This document shows, piece after piece, positions 44,064 through 53,723 of a stretch of 64,000 bases of DNA (position 1 is the first letter of the stretch; the number at the start of each line of letters is the position of its first letter). The notes below the pieces were generated by a model that saw only the letters and a list, made by a program, of their open reading frames with translations, had not been told where the DNA came from and searched no databases. This DNA comes from Bacteroidota bacterium (lineage in GTDB: Bacteria > Bacteroidota > Bacteroidia > Bacteroidales > Paludibacteraceae). The DNA lies in contig JAEWAN010000023.1 of assembly GCA_023391625.1 (NCBI GenBank), positions 1 through 64,000 on the forward strand, in the 5' to 3' direction. The position numbers and the translations under genes are program-made.

Positions 44064-45536
44064 TTATCTTGTTGATTTCAGCGCGTCATCCAGTGATATG
44101 CCCAATGCGTCGGCTACGCCTTTACCGTAAGCCGGATCCGCTTTATAACAGTTGCGTACATGACGCTGTTTGATGAACAGTTCAGAGTCACCCATATTGG
44201 CTGCCGTGTTTTTAAACAGCACCTTCTGTTGTTCTGGTGACATCAGGCGGAACAGTTGGCCTGGCTGGGTATAATAATCTTCATCGTATTCGCGTTCGTT
44301 GTAGTTGTAAGCGTCGCCGTGCAATTTCAGTGGCGGTTCTTTCATTTCTGGGCTATCTTGCCATTCTCCGTAACTATTCGGCTCATAACCAATGGTTGAA
44401 CCGTTGTTGCCATCGGTACGCATCATTCCGTCACGGTGATAGGAGTGAAATGGACAGCGAGGACGGTTTACTGGTATCTGACCGTGGTTGACTCCGAGGC
44501 GATAGTTTTGGGCGTCACGGTATGAGAACAGACGACCTTGTAACATTTTGTCCGGAGAGAAGCCAATACCGTCAATCACGTTCATCGGATTGAAAGCAGA
44601 CTGCTCTACTTCAGCGAAATAATTTTCCGGATTGCGGTTGAGTTCCAGTATACCGACATCATGCAACGGGAAGTCTGCGTGCGGCCATACTTTGGTCAGG
44701 TCAAACGGGTTGATCTCGTAATTGTCGGCCTGTTCTTCGGTCATAAGCTGTACTTTGAGTTCCCAGCGTGGGAAGTCGCCCCGCTCTATGGCTTCGTACA
44801 AATCCCGTTGGTGTGATTCCCGATCGCGGCCGATGATTTCTGCCGCTTCTTCGTCAGTCAGGTTTTTGATTCCCTGTAAAGTTTTGAAATGGAATTTTAC
44901 CCATGTGCGGATATTGTCCTTGTTGATAAAACTGAACGTGTGGCTGCCGAAGCCGTGCATATGACGGTATGAGGCAGGAATACCACGATCGCTCATTGTA
45001 ATGGTTACCTGATGGAGTGCTTCGGGCAGTGCTGTCCAGAAGTCCCAGTTGCTGTTAGCGCTGTGCATGTTGGTACGCGGGTCGCGTTTAACAACGTGGT
45101 TTAGGTCTGGGAATTTCAGAGGGTCACGCAGGAAAAATACGGGTGTATTGTTTCCCACAAGATCCCAGTTCCCGGTTTCAGTGTAGAACTTCATGGCAAA
45201 ACCGCGGATGTCGCGTTCGGCATCTGCTGCACCCCGTTCGCCGGCAACGGTAGAAAAACGTACGAAGCAATCCGTTTTTTTACCTACTTCTGAGAAGATA
45301 GAAGCCCGTGTGTATTGGGTGATATCATGCGTTACGGTAAATGTACCGTAGGCGCCGGAACCTTTGGCGTGCATACGCCGTTCCGGAATTACTTCCCGGT
45401 CAAAATGAGAAAGTTTCTCCAGGAACCAGGGATCCTGCATCAGCATTGGGCCCGGACGTCCTGCCGTTTGTACGTTTTGGTTGTCGGCCACCGGACGACC
45501 AGAAGCTGTAGTCATTTTTTTCTTTTCCATAATCAT
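44064..45536 (-). CDS. katA: Catalase (monofunctional haem catalase)
   Basis: This 490-residue cytoplasmic enzyme destroys hydrogen peroxide. It has the catalytic His in RRMHAKGSGAYG, the Asn-containing VGNNTPVFFLRDPLKFPD and the haem-ligand Tyr in RLFSYRDAQNYRLG. Length fits small-subunit clade 3 catalases. The start at 45536 overlaps the stop of the Fur-family gene by four bases (ATGA), so the longer MIMEKKK form is favoured by translational coupling. The pair is therefore an operon under peroxide or metal control (inference from the regulator type). Confidence 0.97.
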   Translation of the reverse strand: MIMEKKKMTTASGRPVADNQNVQTAGRPGPMLMQDPWFLEKLSHFDREVIPERRMHAKGSGAYGTFTVTHDITQYTRASIFSEVGKKTDCFVRFSTVAGERGAADAERDIRGFAMKFYTETGNWDLVGNNTPVFFLRDPLKFPDLNHVVKRDPRTNMHSANSNWDFWTALPEALHQVTITMSDRGIPASYRHMHGFGSHTFSFINKDNIRTWVKFHFKTLQGIKNLTDEEAAEIIGRDRESHQRDLYEAIERGDFPRWELKVQLMTEEQADNYEINPFDLTKVWPHADFPLHDVGILELNRNPENYFAEVEQSAFNPMNVIDGIGFSPDKMLQGRLFSYRDAQNYRLGVNHGQIPVNRPRCPFHSYHRDGMMRTDGNNGSTIGYEPNSYGEWQDSPEMKEPPLKLHGDAYNYNEREYDEDYYTQPGQLFRLMSPEQQKVLFKNTAANMGDSELFIKQRHVRNCYKADPAYGKGVADALGISLDDALKSTR

Positions 45537-45952
45537 TCTGATTTTTTCTTGTTAATAATAACTTGTATCTGTATACTGTCTATATTTGTGTCAAAAGGTA
45601 ATTTGTCTTTCAGATAACTGTGGACCATCTGGGTAAGTTCTGGATCGTCATAATCGGTTATTCCTTGTCCATCAAACAGATGGTGATGATTCCTAACGGT
45701 TATATCGAAATAATGTTTCCCGTCTGTAGGATTGTTGATAGAGGAGAGCACTCCTGTTTCGCAAAACGAGTCCAGAATACGATAGATAGTTGATACCGTG
45801 ATATCCGGATTGTGTTCATGCACTTTCTCAATGATAAGATCCATGGGAGCATGTTCAAGTTCCATCATTATTTCGTAGATTATTTTTCGCTGTGGGGTAA
45901 CTTTTAGTCCTGCAGCTTTGATAATCTGTGTTATGTCTATTTCTCGTTTCAT
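45533..45952 (-). CDS. Fur/PerR-family metalloregulator of catalase
   Basis: This 139-residue protein has an N-terminal winged helix (LKVTPQRKIIYEIM, ITVSTIYRILDSFCETGVLS) and a C-terminal dimer domain with the regulatory His cluster (KHYFDITVRNHHHLFDGQG). The overlap with catalase points to a PerR-type role. It lacks the usual CxxC structural-zinc motifs: where most members have Cys, it has DGQGITDYDD. A palindrome at 45983 lies 31 bases upstream of the start and is the likely autoregulatory operator. PerR rather than Fur is inferred from the neighbour only. Confidence 0.88.
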   Translation of the reverse strand: MKREIDITQIIKAAGLKVTPQRKIIYEIMMELEHAPMDLIIEKVHEHNPDITVSTIYRILDSFCETGVLSSINNPTDGKHYFDITVRNHHHLFDGQGITDYDDPELTQMVHSYLKDKLPFDTNIDSIQIQVIINKKKSE

Positions 45953-46727
45953 AGCGGGTGCAAGATAAAGAAAAAAAAATATAAATGCAAAAAATTTGCA
46001 TTTAAAAAATAATATATTTTGTATTTCTACGGTAAAATATGTTTTTATTCAGATGGCTTCGGGCGGACTAAAGACGATACATACCCTTTGGTACTAGCAT
46101 CTGTTTGTTCCGTATGTATGTTGTATTGGCTTTTGAGTAGGAATATTATATTAAAATTAATGGCTCTTTGTTATACTGATTTTGATCTTATTATATTGAA
46201 TTTTTTGTTCTTTCATGATAACTATTGGAACGATATGCTAAATTTAGAGGATGTCTGATTTTGAACTGATTTTTTGTTTTAATCATAGCATATATTTTTT
46301 TCATAATGATGTTTGCTATTATCTATGGCATAGCAAAATAAATTTTTTATTTTGCTTTTACAATATTTTTATTTAAAAATGTGATTTTGTAGATTTTTTG
46401 TTCTTCAGGCATAGTGAATTGAGGTTGAAATAGAGGGTGTGTATTCTAATGAAGAAACTGTTTGTTTCCGAATATTGAAATAAACAAAAGCGGTGATGAT
46501 AAAAGCTCATCAGATAGACTTGTAAACAAATATTATAATTGTAGGTTTGACTGTTGATTGGGTTTGAAAATCAATTATATATGCCTATGTACTGAATTGA
46601 ATTCTTTCTTATAAAGCTGGGGTTATGTAAAATTTTGTATTGTTTATTTTTGCTTAATTTATGCAAATCTGTATATTTGACTGTTTGATAACCTTAAATT
46701 AATACCTTACATTTATACCTTACATTT
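45953..46727. other. Gene-free AT-rich region between divergent operons
   Basis: The region contains the palindrome at 45983 and, just before the NfeD-like gene, a 13-bp tandem duplication (46703-46728). The 79-codon ORF at 46019 shows no similarity I recognise and lacks a credible start context. Confidence 0.5.
45983..46003. promoter_or_regulatory. Candidate PerR/Fur operator upstream of the fur-kat operon
   Basis: AAATGCAAA and TTTGCATTT form a perfect 9-bp inverted repeat around three bases, 31 bases before the regulator start. AT-rich palindromes of this size are typical Fur-family sites. Confidence 0.55.
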
Positions 46728-46728
46728 A
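46703..46728 (+). repeat. 13-bp tandem duplication abutting the nfeD-like start
   Basis: TACCTTACATTTA is present twice in direct succession, and the last A of the second copy is the first base of the start codon. The duplication doubles the immediate leader and may influence initiation. Confidence 0.7.
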
Positions 46729-47225
46729 TGAGTAGTACCATATTTCTTATCATAGCTCTTGTGACGACGGGTATTTTCGTAGTCCAGTTTATTTTATCTT
46801 TCTTCTTTGGGGATATGGATGCTGATGTGGACGTGGATGCTGATATCAGCAGTGTGATTTCTTTCAAAGGGCTTACCCATTTCGGGATTGGTTTCGGTTG
46901 GTATATGTATTTAATAGGAAAGACGGATGTGTTGAATTACTGCATAGCGATTCTCATCGGTTTTCTTTTTGTTTTTGCAGTCTGGTTTTTATATAGGAAA
47001 GCCTATCAGTTGCAACAGTTAAATCACTCTGATAAAACCGAACAGCTTGTGGGGAGGGAATGTACCATTTATTTTAAACAGAGTGATAGTAAATATACAG
47101 TGCAGACCAATCGTGACGGAGCAATGCGTGAGGTAGATGTCATTTCCGAATCGGGAAAGAATTACCAGACGGGAGACCGAACCGTTATCACCAGATATCA
47201 GGACGGAACATTATATATCCAATAA
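46728..47225 (+). CDS. NfeD/YuaF-like membrane protein
   Basis: This 165-residue protein has membrane helices near 5-27 and 68-88 and an Asp-rich loop (DMDADVDVDADIS). The C-terminal OB-fold-like domain (about 100-165) includes LVGRECTIYF, VDVISESGKNYQTGDRTVIT and the ending DGTLYIQ. It resembles the NfeD/YuaF partner of bacterial flotillins. The flotillin gene starts 20 bases downstream, as in Bacillus yuaF-yuaG. The two together form membrane microdomain scaffolds. No protease domain is present, so it is the short NfeD1b-like type. Confidence 0.85.
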   Translation: MSSTIFLIIALVTTGIFVVQFILSFFFGDMDADVDVDADISSVISFKGLTHFGIGFGWYMYLIGKTDVLNYCIAILIGFLFVFAVWFLYRKAYQLQQLNHSDKTEQLVGRECTIYFKQSDSKYTVQTNRDGAMREVDVISESGKNYQTGDRTVITRYQDGTLYIQ

Positions 47226-47245
47226 CCATTTAAAACACAAAATTT

Positions 47246-48892
47246 ATGACACAAGTAGTTTTGATTATTGTTGCTATATTGATAGCAGTGATACTACTTA
47301 CTTTTGTCGGTATCCTGTCGCGTTACCGCAAATGTAAGAGTGATGAAGTTCTCGTTGTATATGGTAAAACGGGACGAGAGAAAAAATCAGCAAAGTTATA
47401 TCACGGTGGAGCTGCTTTTGTGTGGCCTATCATTCAGGGGTATGAGTTCCTGTCAATGAAACCGATGCAGATCGACTGTAAACTGACGGGAGCGCTTTCA
47501 GCACAAAACATTCGTGTAGATGTTCCTACCACTATTACCGTGGCTATCAGTACTGATCCGGAAGTTATGCAGAATGCAGCCGAACGTATGTTGGGACTAA
47601 CCATGGAGGATAAGCAAAACCTGATTACCGATGTGGTTTACGGGCAGATGCGTCTTGTTATTGCTGATATGACGATTGAAGAATTGAATTCAGACCGTGA
47701 TAAATTCCTTTCCAAAGTAAAAGATAATATTGATACTGAGCTTCGTAAGTTTGGTTTGTATCTGATGAATATCAATATCAGCGATATTCGTGATGCAGCT
47801 AACTATATTGTTAACCTGGGTAAAGAAGCTGAAAGTAAAGCGCAAAATGAGGCGCAGGCTAATATTGAGGAACAGGAAAAGTTAGGGGCTATCAAAATAG
47901 CCAATCAGATTAGGGAACGTGAAACGATAGTGGCTGAAACCCGCAAGGATCAGGATATTGCTATTGCGGAAACCAAGAAGTTACAGGAAATTTCGGTAGC
48001 TAATGCCGATAAGGACAGGATATCCCAGGTGGCTATTGCCAATGCGGAGAAAGAATCGCAGGTGGCGAAAGCTGAGGCCGAAAAGAATATCCGTATCGAA
48101 CAGGCAAATACGGAAAAAGAAAGCCGCATTGCCGAGTTGAACTCTGATATGGAAATAAAACAGGCAGAAGCGGCTAAAAAAGCGGCTATCGGGCGGAACG
48201 ACGCGCAGAAAGAGGTAGCTCTTTCTAATTCCGATCTGGCTGTGACACAGGCTAATGCCGACAGGCAGGCCGGTGAGGCTGCGGCAAGGTCGGAAGCTGC
48301 CATACAAACGGCCCGGGAAATAGCACAGAAAGAAGTGGAAGAAGCTAAAGCCCTGAAAGTAGAGTCTTCGCTGAAAGCAGAAAAAATTGTTCCGGCAGAG
48401 CTTGCAAGACAGGAGGCTATTCTTCAGGCTAATGCGATAGCAGAAAAAATTACCCGTGAAGCGGAAGCCCGTGCAAAAGCTACTTTAGCGCAGGCGGAAG
48501 CAGAAGCAAAGGCTATCCAAATGAAACTGGAAGCTGAGGCAGAGGGTAAAAAACGTTCGCTGCTTGCTGAAGCTGAAGGTTTTGAGGCTATGGTAAAGGC
48601 TGCCGAATCGAACCCGGCTATTGCCATTCAGTATAAAATGGTAGATCAGTGGAAAGAAATAGCCGGAGAGCAAGTGAAAGCTTTTGAACACATAAATTTA
48701 GGAAATATCACCGTATTTGACGGAGGAAACGGCAGCACCAGTAATTTTCTGAATACTTTGGTGAAAACGGTGGCTCCAAGCCTTGGAGTGCTGGATAAAC
48801 TGCCTATTGGTGAAACGGTGAAAGGTATTATTAAGCCGGATAGTAAGGCAGAAACAGACACAGATGCTAAAAAGGATGATAAGAAGAAATAG
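47246..48892 (+). CDS. Flotillin-like SPFH protein
   Basis: This 548-residue protein has an N-terminal membrane segment (VVLIIVAILIAVILLTFVGI) and a SPFH/band-7 domain (about 30-200, with YHGGAAFVWPIIQGYEFLSM and LRKFGLYLMNINISDIRDA). A long Ala/Glu-rich coiled coil (about 190-460) shows many Glu-Ala repeats such as EARAKATLAQAEAEAKA. The C-terminal part fits the flotillin oligomerisation region (NPAIAIQYKMVDQWKEIAGE). Flotillins scaffold ordered membrane domains. The NfeD-like gene is directly upstream and the two are co-transcribed. A terminator follows at 48979. Confidence 0.95.
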   Translation: MTQVVLIIVAILIAVILLTFVGILSRYRKCKSDEVLVVYGKTGREKKSAKLYHGGAAFVWPIIQGYEFLSMKPMQIDCKLTGALSAQNIRVDVPTTITVAISTDPEVMQNAAERMLGLTMEDKQNLITDVVYGQMRLVIADMTIEELNSDRDKFLSKVKDNIDTELRKFGLYLMNINISDIRDAANYIVNLGKEAESKAQNEAQANIEEQEKLGAIKIANQIRERETIVAETRKDQDIAIAETKKLQEISVANADKDRISQVAIANAEKESQVAKAEAEKNIRIEQANTEKESRIAELNSDMEIKQAEAAKKAAIGRNDAQKEVALSNSDLAVTQANADRQAGEAAARSEAAIQTAREIAQKEVEEAKALKVESSLKAEKIVPAELARQEAILQANAIAEKITREAEARAKATLAQAEAEAKAIQMKLEAEAEGKKRSLLAEAEGFEAMVKAAESNPAIAIQYKMVDQWKEIAGEQVKAFEHINLGNITVFDGGNGSTSNFLNTLVKTVAPSLGVLDKLPIGETVKGIIKPDSKAETDTDAKKDDKKK

Positions 48893-48978
48893 TTCCATTG
48901 CCGGAACAGATCAGTGATGATTTATGCTTTTATCTTTTAGCGGTCTGTTGCTAATGGATAATGAATAAATATCATAGG

Positions 48979-49019
48979 AAAATGAGAAATGCTTTTTATA
49001 AGTAATTTCTCATTTTTTT
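48979..49019 (+). terminator. Terminator after the flotillin gene
   Basis: AAAATGAGAAAT (48979-48990) pairs with ATTTCTCATTTT (49005-49016), followed by more T. Confidence 0.85.
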
Positions 49020-49078
49020 GAACATATGGGGAAAAAGTTTTTTATATTTGGCAGGATTATAAAATAAAGGAAATAATA

Positions 49079-50626
49079 ATGAAACTGAAATCGGTCATTT
49101 TAATATTGTTGCTGGGTATTGTATCTGGCGCATGTTACGGTAAACCCGCATCGGGTCGGAATTATTATATTGATTCCAAACAGGGCAGCGATAATGCTGA
49201 CGGTTTAAGTGAACGTTCGGCATGGAAAAGTTTTGAAAGGTTGAAAGATATTCAATTAAAAGCAGGAGACTCATTGTTATTGTGCCGGGGATCTGTTTTT
49301 GACGGAGTACTTGAAATTTCAGCTCAGGGGAAAGCAAACCGGCGGATTGTAGTAGATGCTTATGGTACGGGACGCAAGCCGTGTATACAGGCTCCGGAGG
49401 CTTCGTTGTATGCGGTATTGATACGTAATTCCGATTATCTTACGTTGCAGAATCTTGAAGTAGTAAATACCGGTAGAGAACGTATGCCTTATCGTACAGG
49501 GGTTAAGGTGTTGTGCGAAGATTATGGCGTATCCCATGATTTGATATTGAATGCTTTGTATATTCATGATGTTAACGGTAGTCTGGTTAAGCAGAAAGGA
49601 GGAGGGTCAGCCATCCTGATTGAAAACAGAGGAGAAAAAACGGTGTCAACTTTTGATGGTCTGACCATTGAAAATTGTGTTATTCGCCGTTGCGAGCGAA
49701 ATGCCATGATTTGGAGCTCTGCTTATTGCAGCCGTGACAACTGGCATCCCAGTACGCGGGTTGTAGTGCGTAAAAATCTGATAGAGGAAGTTCCGGGCGA
49801 CGGCATTGTACCTATTGGCTGTGAAGGAACATTGATAGAATATAATCTAATGCGTAATTGCCCGTCCTTGTTACCATATAGTGAAGCGGCGGCAGGTATA
49901 TGGCCGTGGAGTTGTGACAATACGGTGGTGCAGTTTAATGAAGCAAGTGATCATAAAGCTCCGTGGGATGCGCAGGGTTTTGATTCAGACTATAATTGTA
50001 ATAATACGAAGATACAGTATAATTACAGCCATGATAACGACGGCGGTTTTGTATTAATATGCAATTCCGGAAATTCGAGCGGTGCCGGCAATAATGGTAC
50101 GATTGTACAATACAATGTAAGTATTAATGATGCTGTACGTCCCCGTGCTACACGTGACGGCGTGTTTTCTCCGACCATACACATTGCCGGTCCGGTTACG
50201 AATACATTGGTTAACAACAATATCCTGCATGTAAATCCGAAGCCTACCCCTTATGTTGATCGCAGTATTATTACTGCCGATTTCTGGGACGGGTATGCCG
50301 ATCAGACAACTTTCCGGGAAAATGTTTTTTATGTTCCTCAGGAATCTGCATTCAGATTAACCCAATCAACTCATAATCTTTTTGAGGGAAACTTCTATCT
50401 GGGTACTTATGAAAATAAACCGGATGATGAAACAGGAAAAACAGCTTCTTGCTATTATCAATCTGTGATAAGCAAAGACCCAACGGGCTTCAGTAGTTTA
50501 TCGTTCTTGTTTGACACCATGGTGATTGGCGATGGAGCTGCCGTGCTGAAAGTGGTGAACAAAGAGGCTATTCATGAGTTTTTTGAAGAAATGAAGGGGG
50601 AAGAAACTGGCGTGTCAGGAAAATAA
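49079..50626 (+). CDS. Secreted right-handed parallel beta-helix protein
   Basis: This 515-residue protein has a signal peptide (ends about ACYGK). The start of the mature part, YYIDSKQGSDNADGLSERSAW, is typical of pectate-lyase-like beta-helix proteins. Repeats such as YLTLQNLEVVNTG, LTIENCVIRRCERN, TLIEYNLMRNCP, TVVQFNEASDH and KIQYNYSHDNDG mark the helix coils. Proteins of this shape bind or cut acidic polysaccharides. No clear lyase catalytic set can be assigned, so activity is unknown. It is a single transcription unit with a downstream hairpin at 50676. Confidence 0.8.
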   Translation: MKLKSVILILLLGIVSGACYGKPASGRNYYIDSKQGSDNADGLSERSAWKSFERLKDIQLKAGDSLLLCRGSVFDGVLEISAQGKANRRIVVDAYGTGRKPCIQAPEASLYAVLIRNSDYLTLQNLEVVNTGRERMPYRTGVKVLCEDYGVSHDLILNALYIHDVNGSLVKQKGGGSAILIENRGEKTVSTFDGLTIENCVIRRCERNAMIWSSAYCSRDNWHPSTRVVVRKNLIEEVPGDGIVPIGCEGTLIEYNLMRNCPSLLPYSEAAAGIWPWSCDNTVVQFNEASDHKAPWDAQGFDSDYNCNNTKIQYNYSHDNDGGFVLICNSGNSSGAGNNGTIVQYNVSINDAVRPRATRDGVFSPTIHIAGPVTNTLVNNNILHVNPKPTPYVDRSIITADFWDGYADQTTFRENVFYVPQESAFRLTQSTHNLFEGNFYLGTYENKPDDETGKTASCYYQSVISKDPTGFSSLSFLFDTMVIGDGAAVLKVVNKEAIHEFFEEMKGEETGVSGK

Positions 50627-50675
50627 TATGATTTATTAGCTAAATAAGATAAAGATTCTTTGTTTGAAGCATTTT

Positions 50676-50724
50676 GCAGACAGATTTTTGCCTTTCGGGG
50701 GAGAATCTGTCTGCTGTCTTTTTG
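50676..50724. terminator. Terminator between convergent genes
   Basis: GCAGACAGATT (50676-50686) pairs with AATCTGTCTGC (50704-50714), followed by TGTCTTTTTG. Confidence 0.85.
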
Positions 50725-50848
50725 TTATATCCGGTGAGTTTGTTTTATTCGGGAGCTTTTGATGAAAATAAAAGATAAGCATTGGTGTGTTTTTATGTTG
50801 CTGCTGCCGGATTCGGTAAGTATGATATTTTGTAAACGTCATACAAGA

Positions 50849-52468
50849 TTAGAGAAACCGTTCTTTGTACCAGCTCCATACCGTAACTATCCGTTTTATC
50901 TTGATGCCTGTACCGGGAGGAGCAATAAACTCGCCCGGGCCGATAGTGTTTATTGCAGCATGATGCCAGTTGTAAGTATATCCCAGTTGTGTCCAGGGAT
51001 ATGGGCTTGATGGGAGGTAGGAGTATTTTAAATTATTTGTAAACCACTTCCGGTGTTCTTGTGATGTGCCTGGAGGAAAATCTAAACTTGTTTCACTGTC
51101 ATTAATCTCCGGGTCGGGACAAGGACGGAATAAGTGATCACGCTCAGCATAAAAGAACATCAGGCAGTCATACGGAGAGTGGGGTGGAAGACCTAACATC
51201 TGGAGTATTTGCATACGGCATTCCAGTGAATCAGAGCAAAGCGGTGAAAGTCGCAAATGTTCTTCAAGGTCATAGGGTAGCGTAACCCATAAGTATCGGT
51301 TTTCAGGTATGGAATTGCAATCTTCCGGCCAGCTCTGTGCTTTTGCTGATGAGGTCATGGTACAAACCAGAATGAAAGGTTTTTTATCTTTGCCTTCTAT
51401 CCACTCCATACGGTAATTATCGCCGGGAGATGTAATTGCCGGTAAAGAATGGCAAATTTTCCGGGCTGTTGGAGTACACGCGTTCTCTACGGCTGTAAGA
51501 TACTCTTGTTTTAGTCGGACGGTATCAAGATACCATGATTCAGCTTCATGCCATGGAATGGTATCTATAACCAAATAAGGCTGTAACTGATAGGGACGGG
51601 AAGCAGTGGTGTCTTGCCAGGAAAAGAAAAAATGTTCCAGGGGAATTATATCGTTTTTTCTTGTACCGGGTTCAGGACTTGTATAAGGAACGGTAAAAAG
51701 AAGGATGTCATCATTGGTAAAATCGGGTGTTCCATTGTTGTCTATCCCTATAATAAGTTTCCACTGTTCGTTTTCCTCTCTCCATTTTGTAAGCACAGGA
51801 CGGTTGGCACGCAGCTGTGCTGTAAGCCATGCGGCGAAAACGGACGAAGAAGAAAAGGTGGGGTATAGATTGCCCTGTTCGTTAAAGGGAAACGGATCGT
51901 CAGGTTTTACGAGATCCTGTTTGTCATAATTGCTGCGGTAACTGCTGGCTGCAATCTTTAGCTCCGCTTGTAGGCTGAAGTAGCGGTACAAATCTTCAAG
52001 AGCAGGTACAGTCTGGGAGTGCTTATCATCATTGCCGTAGATAGTGGAATCGTTGAAGTTAAGCGGTCGGGGTGAGTTTACACTCGTGTATTGTTTCTCC
52101 AGATTCCCAATGGAATCAAAATAATGTTGTAATGAAAAAATACGAATATCTTTGTGGCATAACTCCCCGGTGTCAGGTCGCATATTTTTGATACAGGGGA
52201 GAATGGTAAGCGTATCGTTAGAACTGAGAGAACTGAAATCGGATATATTTTGATAAAAAGAGAAATTCTTTCTATTGTAATTACACCCCCTTTTCGTGTC
52301 TTTTTCTATGACATCGTTCACGGTAAGTGTCATAGAATTTTCCGGTTGGAGGTTTCGTTCGGTAGTAGTCAGTGGTTTATTTTGCCGACAAGCACTTAGT
52401 GCAAAGAAAAAAATGGCTGTAAAAACAGCTGTATGCCGGATTTGCTTTTTCAGACACGAGGAATCCAT
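50849..52468 (-). CDS. Uncharacterised lipoprotein
   Basis: This 539-residue protein has a lipoprotein signal (FFFALSACRQNK, Cys at about residue 27), so it is anchored in the envelope. The mature part is not one I recognise. Noticeable segments are KWREENEQWKLIIGIDNNGT, IPLEHFFFSWQDTT, RYLWVTLPYDLEEHL and a C-terminal stretch rich in Trp and Tyr (YPWTQLGYTYNWHHA). The last contains NWHH and GPGEFIAPPG, which might suit a metal or ligand pocket, but this is speculation. It stands alone between terminators and has a -7-like element upstream (TAATTTTG, minus strand, 52599-52606). Confidence 0.7.
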   Translation of the reverse strand: MDSSCLKKQIRHTAVFTAIFFFALSACRQNKPLTTTERNLQPENSMTLTVNDVIEKDTKRGCNYNRKNFSFYQNISDFSSLSSNDTLTILPCIKNMRPDTGELCHKDIRIFSLQHYFDSIGNLEKQYTSVNSPRPLNFNDSTIYGNDDKHSQTVPALEDLYRYFSLQAELKIAASSYRSNYDKQDLVKPDDPFPFNEQGNLYPTFSSSSVFAAWLTAQLRANRPVLTKWREENEQWKLIIGIDNNGTPDFTNDDILLFTVPYTSPEPGTRKNDIIPLEHFFFSWQDTTASRPYQLQPYLVIDTIPWHEAESWYLDTVRLKQEYLTAVENACTPTARKICHSLPAITSPGDNYRMEWIEGKDKKPFILVCTMTSSAKAQSWPEDCNSIPENRYLWVTLPYDLEEHLRLSPLCSDSLECRMQILQMLGLPPHSPYDCLMFFYAERDHLFRPCPDPEINDSETSLDFPPGTSQEHRKWFTNNLKYSYLPSSPYPWTQLGYTYNWHHAAINTIGPGEFIAPPGTGIKIKRIVTVWSWYKERFL

Positions 52469-52910
52469 TATTGAGTGGGTGTTTTATATGAATTTTAATG
52501 TGAATCTACTGTGTTTGTTGCATTCTAAAAAAACTACAATAGGCCTTTCAAGCTTATACTCACAACGATATATCAATGTGGGCTTTATTCACTAAGAACA
52601 AAATTACAAAAATATTATTACCGGACGGGAAAAAGGTTTTGGGTTTGTTCTTCATTAACTTTATTGTATCGAAGAAAATGGATGATAACGGTTTATAAGC
52701 AACAGAACAACGAATTTTTATACCGGTGGTTGTAAGTGGCAGAATGATTTTATTTTATCTGTTTGTTTTTCTGTGTGTTGCCTTGCTGGTTTATATAAGA
52801 TATTTTATGTCGTAAAGATGAAATAGCAACATACTTTGAGCTTTTGAGCAAAATTAAATAGAAATTTCAGCCTTATCTTTGCACTGTAAGTTTTAAATAA
52901 ATGACCGATT
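52469..52910. other. Divergent intergenic region
   Basis: This 442-base region has no ORF of note. It carries TAATTTTG and TATTTTTG on the minus strand (52599-52614) for the lipoprotein gene, and TATCTTTG at 52874-52881 on the plus strand for the next gene. Confidence 0.55.
52874..52881 (+). promoter_or_regulatory. Exact -7 promoter element (TATCTTTG) of the 52911 gene
   Basis: The element lies 29 bases upstream of the start codon. A TTTG at 52843 is further upstream than the usual spacing, so the -33 element is uncertain. Confidence 0.55.
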
Positions 52911-53441
52911 ATGAAAATAGTTATTCTAACTGGAAGTCCGCGAAAAAAGGGAAATTCCAATTCTTTGGCAGAACAGTTTGCCAAAGGTGCGGGTGAAGCC
53001 GGACATGAAGTCTTTAAATTTGATTGTGCAAAACAAAAAGTTGGGGGATGTCTGGCTTGTGATTTTTGCGGAATGGATGGGCCCTGTTCTCAAAAAGATG
53101 ATTTTTCTAATATCCTTCGTCCGCAACTGGAGGCAGCAGATATGATTGTTTTGGTTTCTCCTATCTATTATTATGGCTTGTCATCCCAGTTAAAAACTGT
53201 TATTGACCGATTTTATGCATTGAATGAGGCCGTTCAGAATAAGAAGAGCGCCTTGATTGTGACGATGGCGGATGAGACATATTCCTCGGCTTTCAGTGCC
53301 GTGGATCATTATCATGCATTGGGAGAATACCTTCGTTGGCAGAATGTAGGAGAGCTTGTAGGTCTGGGTTTATGGGGGAAGGATGACGTTTCCGGTTCTC
53401 CCTATGTTTCGCAAGCTTATGAACTGGGTAGAAGCCTGTAA
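52911..53441 (+). CDS. Flavodoxin-fold NAD(P)H-dependent FMN reductase
   Basis: This 176-residue cytoplasmic protein has the FMN phosphate-binding loop LTGSPRKKGNSNSLAEQF, then VSPIYYYGLSSQLKTVIDRF, the family signature. The Cys cluster GGCLACDFCGMDGPC resembles iron-sulfur flavoprotein-type reductases, where Cys residues bind a cluster or serve redox chemistry. Length is normal for the NADPH-dependent FMN reductase family. It is a separate unit from the second flavodoxin-fold gene, 282 bases downstream. Quinone or nitro-compound reduction is possible, but the substrate is unknown. Confidence 0.9.
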   Translation: MKIVILTGSPRKKGNSNSLAEQFAKGAGEAGHEVFKFDCAKQKVGGCLACDFCGMDGPCSQKDDFSNILRPQLEAADMIVLVSPIYYYGLSSQLKTVIDRFYALNEAVQNKKSALIVTMADETYSSAFSAVDHYHALGEYLRWQNVGELVGLGLWGKDDVSGSPYVSQAYELGRSL

Positions 53442-53723
53442 AATAGTGCCTTGCTGATTTTTAGGTATAGGAGTGTAAAAGTATAGAAGAGGCAGCGGGT
53501 AGCTTTATGTTAAATTCATTTAGGGGAATGTAATCTATTCCTAAGAATATTAATCGGGAATGTATAGAGTAAAATCTGAGTGTGTTTGACCTTGATCTTA
53601 TTCCGGAGGAGAAAAGGATGGCACTCATCTGTTCGTTCAGTCTGTTGATTTTAATGGCTTATGCCTCCTAATCCGGCATCTGTAAAATTTCTTTTAATAT
53701 GATAAACAGTTTGATTATAAAAA

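Noticed and set aside
46019..46258. A 79-codon ORF before the nfeD-like gene
   Set aside because: Cys/Tyr/Leu-rich without family resemblance. It starts right after the Fur-type palindrome and is probably chance.
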